From Ancrocorticia sp047501485 (GTDB lineage: Bacteria > Actinomycetota > Actinomycetes > Actinomycetales > Actinomycetaceae), in NCBI GenBank assembly GCA_047501485.1, contig JAZDRN010000001.1, positions 868,001 through 932,000 of the forward strand: a stretch of DNA of 64,000 nt. The letters run 5' to 3'. Each line of letters starts with the position of its first letter. Position 1 is the first letter of the stretch. Shown here one piece after another: positions 55,300 to 63,833 of the stretch. The notes under the pieces are model-generated. The model ran no database searches. It was not told the DNA's origin and saw only the letters and a program-made list of their open reading frames with translations. Position numbers and translations under genes: made by a program.

Positions 55300-56628
55300 A
55301 TGTCCGACACGAATACATCCGGCGGGGAAACTGAACCGGCCGAAATCGGAAGACGACGGCATGACGACGCAATGAGTGAGACGAACGACGGATCGAACGG
55401 GCGGAATGACGAATCGAACGGGCAGAACGACGCATCGAACGGGCAGGTGAAGATCCTGCTGGGTTCCGTCTTCCTCATCTTTCTCGGGCAGATGTCGCTC
55501 AACCCGATCATCGCCCCACTTGCCCGCGAGGTGGGACTGGCCGAGTGGAAGATCGGATTCATGATCAGCGTGGCCGCCGTCATGGTGGTCATCTTCAGTC
55601 AGGTGTGGGGAAGGCGTTCTCAGTCGTGGGGAGCGAAGCGGGTCCTGTCTCTGGCGATGGGAATCGCGACCGCGTCGATGGCGGCTTTTGCCACCCTCGC
55701 GGGACTGGGCATGGAGGCGATGGTGACGGGCACCGTGCTCTTCATTCTTTTCGTTATCCTGCGAGGGGTGCTCTTCGGTGCCGCCATCTCCGCGATCGCT
55801 CCCACGGCACAGGCCTATATCGCTGGGGCGACTCACAGTGACGAAGCACGGATCAAGGGCATGGCAGGTGTCGGCGCGGTGCAGGGCGTGGCGATGATCG
55901 CGGGAGCGGTTGTGGGCGGAGCACTCTCCGGTATCAGTATCATGGTCTCGATCAGCGCGGTGCCGCTCATTCTGCTTGTGGGCTTCCTTGTGGTGACCTT
56001 CAAGCTCAGGAGAGAGGAACGTGCGGAGTTGATCTCGAATCCCGCGCGAATCAGCCCTCTCGATACCCGGGTATGGCCCTTCCTCGTGGCGGGCTTCGGG
56101 ATGTTCACCTCCATTGGATTCATCCAGGTGCTGACGGGTTTCTTCGTCCAGGATCGGTTTGCACTCACCTCTGAGACGACGGGGGTTGTGACGGGTGCCG
56201 CCCTGCTCGTCGTCGGCCTCGGAATGGTGCTGGCGCAGGCCATCGTCGTGCCCCGCAGCGGCTGGACACCCGCGACGCTGCTCAGGATCGGTTCCTTTCT
56301 CGGGGTGCTTGGATTCCTGCTGCTCTGCCTAGATCTGGGAATGGCCCTCTTTCTCTGCTCCCTGGCACTGATCGGGTTCGGCCTGGGGATCGCGACTCCC
56401 GGATATACGGCCGGCGCGTCACTGCTCCTGACGCGTGAGGAGCAGGGCGGACTGGCCGGGCTCGTTGGTGCGACCAATGGACTCACCTTCGTGATCGCGC
56501 CGACCGCGAGTACCGCGCTCTACTCCGTATCCCCGAGCCTACCGATTGGCGTGGGAGCTACCTCGATTCTGCTGGTGTTCCTATTCGTCATGCTTCATCC
56601 GCGATTTCGCGGCGCGAAAAGGCGCTGA
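55300..56628 (+). CDS. MFS transporter
   Basis: The 442-residue protein has a hydrophilic N-terminus with a threefold repeat (about 28-48) followed by 12 membrane helices. WGRRSQSWGAKRVLSLAMG is the A-motif loop 2-3. The second half starts around FLVAGFGMFTSIGFIQVL. Placement behind a Cnt-like importer recalls cntE, the staphylopine exporter, but no biosynthesis genes are in view and the substrate is unproven. Confidence 0.85.
   Translation: MSDTNTSGGETEPAEIGRRRHDDAMSETNDGSNGRNDESNGQNDASNGQVKILLGSVFLIFLGQMSLNPIIAPLAREVGLAEWKIGFMISVAAVMVVIFSQVWGRRSQSWGAKRVLSLAMGIATASMAAFATLAGLGMEAMVTGTVLFILFVILRGVLFGAAISAIAPTAQAYIAGATHSDEARIKGMAGVGAVQGVAMIAGAVVGGALSGISIMVSISAVPLILLVGFLVVTFKLRREERAELISNPARISPLDTRVWPFLVAGFGMFTSIGFIQVLTGFFVQDRFALTSETTGVVTGAALLVVGLGMVLAQAIVVPRSGWTPATLLRIGSFLGVLGFLLLCLDLGMALFLCSLALIGFGLGIATPGYTAGASLLLTREEQGGLAGLVGATNGLTFVIAPTASTALYSVSPSLPIGVGATSILLVFLFVMLHPRFRGAKRR
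55381..55443 (+). repeat. 21-bp tandem repeat in the MFS N-terminus
   Basis: Three 7-codon units read TNDGSNG, RNDESNG and QNDASNG. The frame is preserved and the tail is cytosolic before helix 1. Confidence 0.88.
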
Positions 56629-56814
56629 GAACTCTGGCCGCGTTGTCGGGAGGCGAAGTTCGTGGTGAATTCAAAGAGCCGGACGGAGCTCACGATGACG
56701 TGGTGAACATACTGCATGTGGCGAATCCTGTGGCCGCCTGAGCCGTACATCCCTAGCGAATCTGGCGGCAGGGCCGCAGGCAGCCAACGGTATGCCGGGT
56801 GCTACTCTGATGAC

Positions 56815-57429
56815 GTGAGTACAGTCGTATTCCTGGCGGGGCTTGGGCAGCCGCCGGAGGTTTGGCGCCCCGTTATCGAGAAGCTGCCGGATGGACTCGA
56901 AGGGCTCGCCCTTCCCATCGCGCTGGGCCCTGCATTCTCTCTCGTTGAAAGCGCGCAGAAGCTTCGAGATCAGCTCGAGGCGGAGGGCATCGCGCGAGCG
57001 CACGTGTGCGGCCTCTCGCTCGGAGCGATGCTGGGTTTGCAGTTCGCGGCGGATTTCGCGGATCGTACGGACCGGCTCATTCTCTCCGGTGGCCAGGTTC
57101 ATCCGAATCCCGTGGCGATGCGGGCGCAGAACGCCGTCATGCGGATCCTTCCGAAACGGCTCGTGGCCAGTCCGGCCGCCAGCAAAGAGGAGGTGCTGGC
57201 GGCCCTGAGGGCAATCCAGCATATGGATCTGCGTGAGGAGATGGCCCGCGTGCGGGCCGAGACCTTGGTGCTGTGCGGGAGAAGGGATCTTGCCAATCGC
57301 CGCGCGGCGCGAGATCTCGCGGCTGGGATCAACGGTGCCCGGCTGGAGATCGTTGCCGGAGTCGGCCACCCCTGGAACGAGACGCACCCGGAGTTGTTTG
57401 CGAACAAGATCGCGGAATTCCTGGTCTGA
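56815..57429 (+). CDS. Alpha/beta-fold hydrolase
   Basis: The 204-residue protein starts VSTVVFLAGLGQPPEVWRPVIEKL (oxyanion-hole region LAGLG), carries the nucleophile elbow CGLSLGAMLGLQFA (Ser), an acid in LCGRRDLAN and the His of IVAGVGHPWNETHPE. It is short, with a reduced lid. GTG 56815 is placed 7 bases after a TACTCT box, so a leaderless start is possible. Frames open to 56716 have no support. The substrate is unknown. Confidence 0.82.
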   Translation: MSTVVFLAGLGQPPEVWRPVIEKLPDGLEGLALPIALGPAFSLVESAQKLRDQLEAEGIARAHVCGLSLGAMLGLQFAADFADRTDRLILSGGQVHPNPVAMRAQNAVMRILPKRLVASPAASKEEVLAALRAIQHMDLREEMARVRAETLVLCGRRDLANRRAARDLAAGINGARLEIVAGVGHPWNETHPELFANKIAEFLV

Positions 57430-57511
57430 AGGTTCTCACTGGGCTGGTAGAGCTTCTCAGGCCGATCGAGTAGGGATTGTGGCGCAGTCTTAGGATATTT
57501 CCTGGCGCGGA

Positions 57512-57551
57512 TTGCACATACTGTACATATTAGATATAAACAGTATGTGCA
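57512..57551 (+). promoter_or_regulatory. GntR operator and leaderless promoter
   Basis: TGCACATACTGT (57513-57524) and ACAGTATGTGCA (57540-57551) form a perfect 12-bp inverted repeat with a 15-base spacer. TTGCAC (57512-57517) and TATAAA (57535-57540) are 17 bases apart, and the GTG start of the regulator at 57547 is 7 bases after the -10. The repeat thus covers -35, -10 and start codon. Autorepression by the GntR protein follows. Confidence 0.8.
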
Positions 57552-57924
57552 CATTATTCTGTCCAAAACCTCCGGGGTCCCGATGTATGAGCAGATCGTC
57601 GATCAGATCCGCTCAGCCATCTATTCGGGTGACCTCGCGACAGACGAATCCCTGCCGTCTTTGCGGCAGCTCGCGCGTGATCTCGGAGTCAGCCTCATCA
57701 CAACAACTCGCGCATACAACGAACTCGCGGCCGCTGGTCTCATCGCCAATCAGCAGGGACGGGGCAGCTTCGTCCTTCCGATTGATGAAAACGCCGCCCG
57801 TCAACGCTTGGAGAAGCAGATGGCAGACGGTCTCACCGCCGCTCACGAGAGCGCCGTCCGGCTCGGCCTGACGCGCGAGCAATTTCTCGAAAGGTGTGAA
57901 CGCACATGGTCACAGCGCCATTAG
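57547..57924 (+). CDS. GntR-family regulator, YtrA subfamily
   Basis: The 125-residue protein has the GntR HTH (PMYEQIVDQIRSAIYSGDLATDESLPSLRQLARDLGVSLITTTRAYNELAAAGLIANQQGRGSFV) and the short effector part typical of YtrA (about 50 residues). It lies first in an operon with an ABC ATPase and permease, the standard YtrA layout. The coding region overlaps the ATPase gene by 19 bases. Confidence 0.93.
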   Translation: MHIILSKTSGVPMYEQIVDQIRSAIYSGDLATDESLPSLRQLARDLGVSLITTTRAYNELAAAGLIANQQGRGSFVLPIDENAARQRLEKQMADGLTAAHESAVRLGLTREQFLERCERTWSQRH

Positions 57925-58820
57925 ACCGCGGAGCCTCGAAAACCCCGTGCGTCTTGGAAGTTCGCGATGTCGTAAGGCATCAGGGCTCCTTCACTCTCGG
58001 CCCCATCGACTTCGACGTCTCGACCGGCTCCGTGGTGGGCTTTGTCGGTCCCAACGGTGCGGGGAAGACCACCACGCTCAAATGCCTGCTCGCGATGGCA
58101 CACATCCAGCGCGGGCATATCTCGCTCCTTGGGCGGGGCGCCGGCCTTTCGCATGACCGAATCGGGGCCTCGTTCGAGGACGTCGCGCTTCCTCCGCAGT
58201 GGACTGCTCGGCAGGCCGCGAAGATGGGACGACGTTTCTTCTCGGGATGGAACGAGGATCTGTTCGGTCAGCTGTTGCATCAGTTGAACATTCCTACAAA
58301 TACCCAGGTCAAAGGGCTGTCCCGAGGAGAGCGCTCGAAGCTCTCCCTCTCCTTGGCCCTCGCCCATCAGCCGGAGTTCCTCATTCTCGATGAGCCGACC
58401 TCCGGTCTCGACCCGGTGGCGCGCAACACGGTTCTGGAAATATGCCGGGACTTCATGGTCGACGAATCGCATTCGATACTCTTCTCGACTCACATCACCT
58501 CTGATCTGGAGAATTTCGCAGACCGGCTAGTGGTGATCAATCGAGGAAGCATCGTGCTGGACGGCCAACTGGACGAGGTACTGGAGAGTCACGCGGTGGT
58601 GCGGGGGAGTGAGGAAGATATATCGGATACGGCTAGGGCAGTGACCATTGGAGCCTGCGTGCAGCACGGTCGTTTTGAAGGGATTATCGGCGTGAAGGAT
58701 ACGGCGCTCTTCGACTCGCGGGTAGTGGTCGAGGAACCTTCGATCGATGAGCTCGTAGTCGCACTGTGCAGGCAGCGGTTTACTGAGCGAGTATCACGAC
58801 CAGTTAGAGAGAGGAACTGA
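57906..58820 (+). CDS. ABC transporter ATP-binding protein (YtrB-like)
   Basis: The 304-residue protein shows Walker A FVGPNGAGKTTTLKCLL, the Q-loop region RIGASFEDVALPP, signature LSRGERSKLSLSLALA (SRGER in place of SGGQ) and Walker B PEFLILDEPTSGLDPVARN. AAAGGTG stands 9 bases before ATG 57906. The C-terminal 80 residues are the extension seen in YtrB-like proteins. It pairs with the permease that follows 1 base after. Confidence 0.92.
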   Translation: MVTAPLDRGASKTPCVLEVRDVVRHQGSFTLGPIDFDVSTGSVVGFVGPNGAGKTTTLKCLLAMAHIQRGHISLLGRGAGLSHDRIGASFEDVALPPQWTARQAAKMGRRFFSGWNEDLFGQLLHQLNIPTNTQVKGLSRGERSKLSLSLALAHQPEFLILDEPTSGLDPVARNTVLEICRDFMVDESHSILFSTHITSDLENFADRLVVINRGSIVLDGQLDEVLESHAVVRGSEEDISDTARAVTIGACVQHGRFEGIIGVKDTALFDSRVVVEEPSIDELVVALCRQRFTERVSRPVRERN

Positions 58821-58821
58821 C

Positions 58822-59490
58822 ATGGATGGCAGAAAAGCTCGCCTACGCCAAACAGTCAATATGGCGTGGCTCGAATTGGTTGTGGCTTTCGGGCGGCCGC
58901 TTCTATACCTGTGGCTTGTCTTCGACGTCATGTTCGTGGGGCTCACCCTCACGGCGTTCCCGTTCTCGCTGGCCGGCTTGATGGCACCCCTGGTGATCAC
59001 GATCTGGATGGTGTTGGTCCTGTTTCAGAACGATGACATCGCCAAGCTCGGTATCCTGCACTCCATTCTGCCGGTCGGCCGACGCGATGTGGTGGCGGGC
59101 AGATACCTCGCGATCGCCGCGATCGTTGGCGCGCAGCTCGTCGTCGGCGTTGTCGCCACCGCTATCCTCAGCGCTAGATTTCCGGCGCCGACGCTGAGCG
59201 AGGTCGTCATTGTGGCGTGCGTCGGCTTCGCCGTCGTCGGGGTATACGTCGCCATCACCTTCCCGATACTCTTCGCGCTGGTGCCAGGTAAAGGCGCGGC
59301 ACCAGCGCGCTTTGTATCAATATTCGTGACCTGTGGACTCTTCGGAGTGTTCTTCGGCAAGGTCCAGGATTGGCACGGGCCCGCGATGTCATTGAACACG
59401 TTGGCGCTGGCCGTCGTCGTCGTATCCGCCGCCCTGGTTACGCTCTCTATTCCTCTTTCTCAACGGATCTATTCGAGGAAGGATTTCTGA
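58822..59490 (+). CDS. ABC-2-like permease subunit
   Basis: The 222-residue protein has six helices (about 15-40, 55-75, 97-115, 125-150, 160-175, 195-215). It starts at ATG 58822 after GAGGAACTGAC. LHSILPVGRRDVVAGRYLAIAAI is the short cytosolic loop typical of ABC-2_membrane_2-type permeases. It is the partner of the ATPase in the YtrA-type operon. Confidence 0.85.
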   Translation: MDGRKARLRQTVNMAWLELVVAFGRPLLYLWLVFDVMFVGLTLTAFPFSLAGLMAPLVITIWMVLVLFQNDDIAKLGILHSILPVGRRDVVAGRYLAIAAIVGAQLVVGVVATAILSARFPAPTLSEVVIVACVGFAVVGVYVAITFPILFALVPGKGAAPARFVSIFVTCGLFGVFFGKVQDWHGPAMSLNTLALAVVVVSAALVTLSIPLSQRIYSRKDF

Positions 59491-59505
59491 TGACTCCGAT
59501 GCGGA

Positions 59506-60864
59506 TCACACCAGCGCGTCCCATTCGGGCAGCACGATCGGCTCCTCCTTCGCTGCGGCACGCTGCTGTTCGGTCAGCCGATCTGGTGAGACGACCACTT
59601 GGAAAACATACTCGTCGAACCAGGAGTCGTCCATCGTGAAGAAACCTTTGCGGCCGACCTCAGCGCCCCACGAATTCTCCACCCTCCAACGGCGAGGCTC
59701 ACCCTCAATGAGATCGACGCCCACCAGAGTCATGGCGTGGGTTGGAACTGACTCGCGCAACCGCATCCGATCCGCCTTCGACATCTCCAGGTCGATCCCA
59801 TAGAGGGCGGCATAGTCGTGCAGTTGCGCATCCCAGATGCCGAGCTCCTTATCGAACTGCTTGACGACGTCGCAGCCAAACCACACCGGCTCGCCGTCAC
59901 GGATGGCGCTGATCGCCGCACGCTTGAGGTCCTCGATGGGAGCGGTGACATGCGTGTAGGCAACCCCTCCCTCCATGAAAGGCGTGTGGTCGATGACGTA
60001 GTTGCGTCCAACGAGATTCTCCTCGCGCGGATCGTGAGCGAGGACGATGTAATCGTTCAGATCCCGCGGTACGTACTTCTCCGCGAACTCCAACGGGGTT
60101 AAGACGCCTTCCGCGTGGAAGCACTTGTCCTTGTCCCTATACTGCCAGGTGAAATTCTGCGGGGGAGTTCCGAGATGGATGGCGAGCACGCGCCAGATGT
60201 CGCCCATAGCGTCCTGACGAAGGGCATTCATGCGGTCCCCGAGTTCGCTGCCGTTGAGCTCGCCCGTTTCGCCGTCGCTACGCTCGGCCGCAGTGCGCCG
60301 AATTCGCCCTATCGCGCGGCGCAGAACAGCCGAGAGCGCACGATTCAGCTGATCCGTGTTACCCGCCGACTCCGTATCCGGCATCGCCCACTCCGGAACG
60401 ATCCCGTACTTGTGCACCAGATCGATGAACTGACGCCAATACCCGCCGTCAGGAGCAGGTTTGTCCAGTACCCGGCGGACCTCTTCGTCATCCAATGAGG
60501 CATTGCTGGTGTTCGTGGCACGCACCAGAGCATGGTTGGCTTTTTCAAGCTTGTCAAAGAAGGCGACGAAGTTCTGAGAGAACTCGAAATCCTCGAGACC
60601 CAGTTCCCGAATCATCTTGGACCGGAGCACATTCAAGCCTGCGAATTCCCAGCAGCGACCGGATTTCTTCTGATCCGTGACCTTCCACGTGTCCAGCCGC
60701 TCCGAGGTCGAATCGTCGAGCCGGTTGACCGTCTCGCGGTCCAGGCTGACAGCGTCCGCTCCCTGCGCGCTGACGGCGTTCTGCACAATACGGGCGAGGC
60801 GATCGCTGCGGAACTCCTTGGAACGCTCCACGCTGAAGGACGGATCGAGGAAGGTAGTGGTCAT
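59506..60864 (-). CDS. pepC: Aminopeptidase C / bleomycin hydrolase (papain family C1B)
   Basis: The 452-residue protein has all catalytic residues: Cys in VTDQKKSGRCWEFAGLNVLRSK (about 72), His in PTHAMTLVGVD, and Asn in WRVENSWGAEVG. The substrate region FMEGGVAYTHVTAPIEDLKRAAISAIRDGEPVWFGCDVVK fits the family. It removes N-terminal residues from peptides in the cytosol as a hexamer. AGGAG stands 7 bases before ATG 60864. ATG 60870 is too close to it. Confidence 0.95.
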   Translation of the reverse strand: MTTTFLDPSFSVERSKEFRSDRLARIVQNAVSAQGADAVSLDRETVNRLDDSTSERLDTWKVTDQKKSGRCWEFAGLNVLRSKMIRELGLEDFEFSQNFVAFFDKLEKANHALVRATNTSNASLDDEEVRRVLDKPAPDGGYWRQFIDLVHKYGIVPEWAMPDTESAGNTDQLNRALSAVLRRAIGRIRRTAAERSDGETGELNGSELGDRMNALRQDAMGDIWRVLAIHLGTPPQNFTWQYRDKDKCFHAEGVLTPLEFAEKYVPRDLNDYIVLAHDPREENLVGRNYVIDHTPFMEGGVAYTHVTAPIEDLKRAAISAIRDGEPVWFGCDVVKQFDKELGIWDAQLHDYAALYGIDLEMSKADRMRLRESVPTHAMTLVGVDLIEGEPRRWRVENSWGAEVGRKGFFTMDDSWFDEYVFQVVVSPDRLTEQQRAAAKEEPIVLPEWDALV

Positions 60865-60955
60865 GAACATGCTCCTGACATATCGTGTGCCTGATGTTGT
60901 AGCACCCTTCCACTGTGCCAGGATGCCCCCGGACGAACAATCCGCCGCGCGGAGC

Positions 60956-61978
60956 CTACACGGGCATCCCAGGGTATCCCGTCGGTGTGAGCCAGAGGTG
61001 CCCACTGACAATTTCCCGGCCGATAGCCTGCGCATTGCGAAGCGAGGCGGTGTTACAGGGATGAATGTGTCCCCACAGCACTTCATCGCCCGTCTCCACT
61101 GGAAGCTCTTGGGACAACAAGCCCAGAGCCACCGTACCGAGGCCCTTGCCACGGTGCCGCGCATCGATGCATATCTCTTCCATACAATATCCGTGTAGCC
61201 CGTAGGAGTCCTGCCGGGTGGCTGCAATGGTGCCCGCGTTGACGCCGTCGACCACGATGTCGAACAGCAAGCCCTCCTCCGCAGCCTCAGACAACGTGTC
61301 CAGATCCGCTGGGGTCGCCCACTCCGAGATCCCAGGCCGGGAGTCCGCGAGTTCAGAGTAGATCTCCGCCACGGGGTGGACCGCGGTTTCAGGGTCGCTT
61401 CGACGAAGGACGACGCCGCCGGTATCGGAGCAGGAACGCTTGCGAAGTGCCGATACCGGCCCGGCGACGATCAGCAGATCGATATCCGCGCGTCCATCGT
61501 AGACTCCCGGCCTGCCAACTGAGGCTATTGCCTGCATGGGAGCGGGGGAGCTCACCCGGAGGCTCAAAGGCGAGAATCTCTTGAAATGCGGCAGTACTTC
61601 GGTCAGCTCGTCGAAGGCGGTCGGGTCGGAAGAAACAGATGTCGCGATGATATCGACGAAGGGTTTCTCGATGTGCCGGCCACGGAACCGAATTCCCGCG
61701 ATCGCCCACTGCCCGTTGGAGAGTTCGATCCGTCGATTGGCCCACTCCAAAGGATCCGATATCGGGAGCCTTACCTGATCGCGGTATTGCGTGCCCCATA
61801 CGGCGTCGTCGACCAGGGCGAGAGCGGGCTCGAGCCAGCTCGCAAGATATGTGCGCGCTGACGGCGACCACTCTTTGATCCGATCGGAGGTCCAGCCTTC
61901 GACGGCGTCGAGAATCTCCTCGGATAGGTGATTCGAATGGTTTGGAAGCGAAACGTCGCTGCGTGATTGGGATAGCAC
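60956..61978 (-). CDS. GNAT-family N-acetyltransferase (double-domain size)
   Basis: The 340-residue protein has a C-terminal GNAT domain: GTIAATRQDSYGLHGYCMEEICIDARHRGKGLGTVALGLLSQELP (R-x-x-G-x-G) and HPCNTASLRNAQAIGREIVSGHLWLTP. The first 180 residues form an unassigned N-terminal domain. GTG 61978 is used. A TAGTAT box stands 6 bases before it on the minus strand, so the transcript may be leaderless. The substrate is unknown. Confidence 0.8.
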   Translation of the reverse strand: MLSQSRSDVSLPNHSNHLSEEILDAVEGWTSDRIKEWSPSARTYLASWLEPALALVDDAVWGTQYRDQVRLPISDPLEWANRRIELSNGQWAIAGIRFRGRHIEKPFVDIIATSVSSDPTAFDELTEVLPHFKRFSPLSLRVSSPAPMQAIASVGRPGVYDGRADIDLLIVAGPVSALRKRSCSDTGGVVLRRSDPETAVHPVAEIYSELADSRPGISEWATPADLDTLSEAAEEGLLFDIVVDGVNAGTIAATRQDSYGLHGYCMEEICIDARHRGKGLGTVALGLLSQELPVETGDEVLWGHIHPCNTASLRNAQAIGREIVSGHLWLTPTGYPGMPV

Positions 61979-62069
61979 AGGCCGATACTAGGGTGCCGGA
62001 ATTGCCAGGGGCAACCGCTGCGGACCAGTGCGGTTCTGGGCGATGTCCGTTCCCGGCCGTTGAGATCGG

Positions 62070-62654
62070 CTATATCTCCTTCTCGACGAGCACCGTGCGA
62101 CGCTTGGTTCTTTCCGCCTCGATGAACCCGGCCTTGAGGAAACTGCTGAGAACACCGGTGTAGAGCTCGGAACCGGGCTTCTTCTCGGCGCGCGTATCGA
62201 AGGGTTTTGCGTACAGCAGCGTGGCGCCATGATCGCTCGCATAGGCAATTGCCGCCTGCAGCAGACGGGTAGCGATGCCGCGACGCCGATATCCCACACG
62301 AATGACGAAGCAGGTGATAGCCCAGATCTCCTCCTCCGTGCGCAAGGATTCGCGTCCTTCGCTATCGCCGTGGTGTTCAGTCACTCTGGGTGTGCGCCAA
62401 AGCCTTGGATAGGCAGCTCGTGGGCCAAGGGCGACCCAGCCGACCGGTTCGTCGTCGACATATGCCAATAAACCGGGGGTAGGACCCGAGCCGGTAACCT
62501 GCTCGTAGAGTGCATCGCGGTTGCCCTCGATGTCCTGAAAGTCCCAGTCTGCTTTAGCAAAGCACTGGCACCAGCAGTGTGCAGCTCCGCCACGCGTACC
62601 GAAAAGAGCCTTGAGATCATCCCAGCGGGATGCCTCCATTGGATGGATTTCCAT
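62070..62654 (-). CDS. GNAT-family N-acetyltransferase
   Basis: The 194-residue protein has IWAITCFVIRVGYRRRGIATRLLQAAIAYA (R-R-R-G-I-A acetyl-CoA loop) and the end block SFLKAGFIEAERTKRRTVLVEKEI. The N-terminal AAHCWCQCFAKADWD cysteine-tryptophan segment is characteristic of a group of actinobacterial GNAT proteins. The substrate is not known. Confidence 0.85.
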   Translation of the reverse strand: MEIHPMEASRWDDLKALFGTRGGAAHCWCQCFAKADWDFQDIEGNRDALYEQVTGSGPTPGLLAYVDDEPVGWVALGPRAAYPRLWRTPRVTEHHGDSEGRESLRTEEEIWAITCFVIRVGYRRRGIATRLLQAAIAYASDHGATLLYAKPFDTRAEKKPGSELYTGVLSSFLKAGFIEAERTKRRTVLVEKEI

Positions 62655-63032
62655 TGTCTCCTCCCTTATGCCTTCCTATGCCTAACGCGCGGGTGTAGCC
62701 GCGGTCTGGCGGCAAACGTTGGATGAATGCCACTGCTAGACGAATGAAAGCCACTGCTAGACGAATCGTGCGGCCATTGCCCCGTGGGGTCCAGGGTAGG
62801 CGGTTTTGCGAGGGCAGGGTAGGTGTGGCGGGGGGATTTCGTTGCTTTCCGAACTGCCCGCGGACCGATGTCTCCTCCGCGTTGTATTGGAGCGGGGGCT
62901 GCAGAGAGCCGGCGGCGGAGTCTGAAGGTCCATCTAGCTACCGGGTGTTCCACAGCCGTGGCAGGTTCCGTGTCGATCCACAGGTCAAATCCCGGGAGAG
63001 AACCTTTCAGTATCGCGCGAAATACTGTGTCA
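62655..63032. other. Intergenic region with a tandem duplication
   Basis: About 380 bases between divergent genes. A 21-bp unit starting ATGAATGCCACTGCTAGAC is present twice (62723-62764), differing at one base. A plus-strand frame is open through 62823-63032 but has no ribosome site. No promoter pair or RNA gene was recognised. Confidence 0.5.
62723..62764. repeat. 21-bp tandem duplication
   Basis: Two units (62723-62743 and 62744-62764) differ at one position (GAATGCC against GAAAGCC). They lie 68 bases upstream of the minus-strand acetyltransferase start. Confidence 0.85.
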
Positions 63033-63833
63033 ATGGATGTATCCGGTGTTTTTTCGTATGCGCAGTTGGTTGCCCAGGGGAAGTCGCAGGTAGACATAGC
63101 CCGATCCATCGAGGAAGGACGTTTATCACGGATAGCCCGTGGCTGGTATGCGAACGATTTCGCGGATCGGGAAGTCGTTGCGGCGTTGAGGGGGAAAGGA
63201 CGGCTCGGTTGCATCTCGGGGTGCAAGTTCTATGGGCTGTGGGTTCCCCCTCGCGCAGGACTGCATGTTGTTCAGAGCCCAGGCCAGCCAAAGCCATATA
63301 AACCGCGGTATGAGAGGCATCGGTCAGGCAAGCCGGTTCCCAAAGGCCCAGTGTGGCCGCTGCTGGAATGCCTGGAACAGGTGATCATCAACCATGACGT
63401 GGAGCTGGCACTCATAGTCATTGAGTCCGCGCTCAATCTGGGAAAAGTGACCGCGGGCGATATCGAGGTGCTCCTTCGTCACTTCTCCGGAAAGAAGATA
63501 GCCCGAATAAGGAAGTTACTCTCTATCGCTGAATCGGGTTCGGAAACACGGGTCAGGCTGTTCTTTCGTCGCAGAAACGTCAAGGTTGAGCCACAGGTTG
63601 AGATTCCGGGCGTGGGAAGGGTCGACATGGTTGTTGGGAAGCGCCTCATCGTCGAATGTGACGGCGCTGCGTATCACACGTCGAGGCAGGCTCTGGAGGA
63701 CGACAAACGCAGGGATCTTGCGGCTCGCGACCTGGGTTTTGATTCGCTGCGTTTGAGCTACCGGCAGGTCTGGGACGATTGGGACGCGACGCAGAAGAGT
63801 CTGGTGGCTTGGACTGCCCGGAGGAGACACTGA
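63033..63833 (+). CDS. DUF559/AbiEi-type protein with Vsr-like C-terminus
   Basis: The 266-residue protein begins with a short AbiEi-like winged-helix part (FSYAQLVAQGKSQVDIARSIEEGRLSRIARGWYA) and ends in a DUF559 endonuclease-like domain: VKVEPQVEIPGVGRVDMVVGKRLIVECDGAAYHTSRQALEDDKRRDLAARDLGFDSLRLSY. The Asp of VDM, Glu of IVECDG and H of YH follow the Vsr/PD-(D/E)XK order. Such proteins are common and uncharacterised in actinobacteria. ATG 63033 is chosen as the first ATG before the domain. Confidence 0.85.
   Translation: MDVSGVFSYAQLVAQGKSQVDIARSIEEGRLSRIARGWYANDFADREVVAALRGKGRLGCISGCKFYGLWVPPRAGLHVVQSPGQPKPYKPRYERHRSGKPVPKGPVWPLLECLEQVIINHDVELALIVIESALNLGKVTAGDIEVLLRHFSGKKIARIRKLLSIAESGSETRVRLFFRRRNVKVEPQVEIPGVGRVDMVVGKRLIVECDGAAYHTSRQALEDDKRRDLAARDLGFDSLRLSYRQVWDDWDATQKSLVAWTARRRH

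Noticed and set aside
54157..55836. Long minus-strand frame of 559 codons
   Set aside because: It lies antisense to the double ATPase and MFS genes, has no recognisable domain, and follows from high G+C codon structure.
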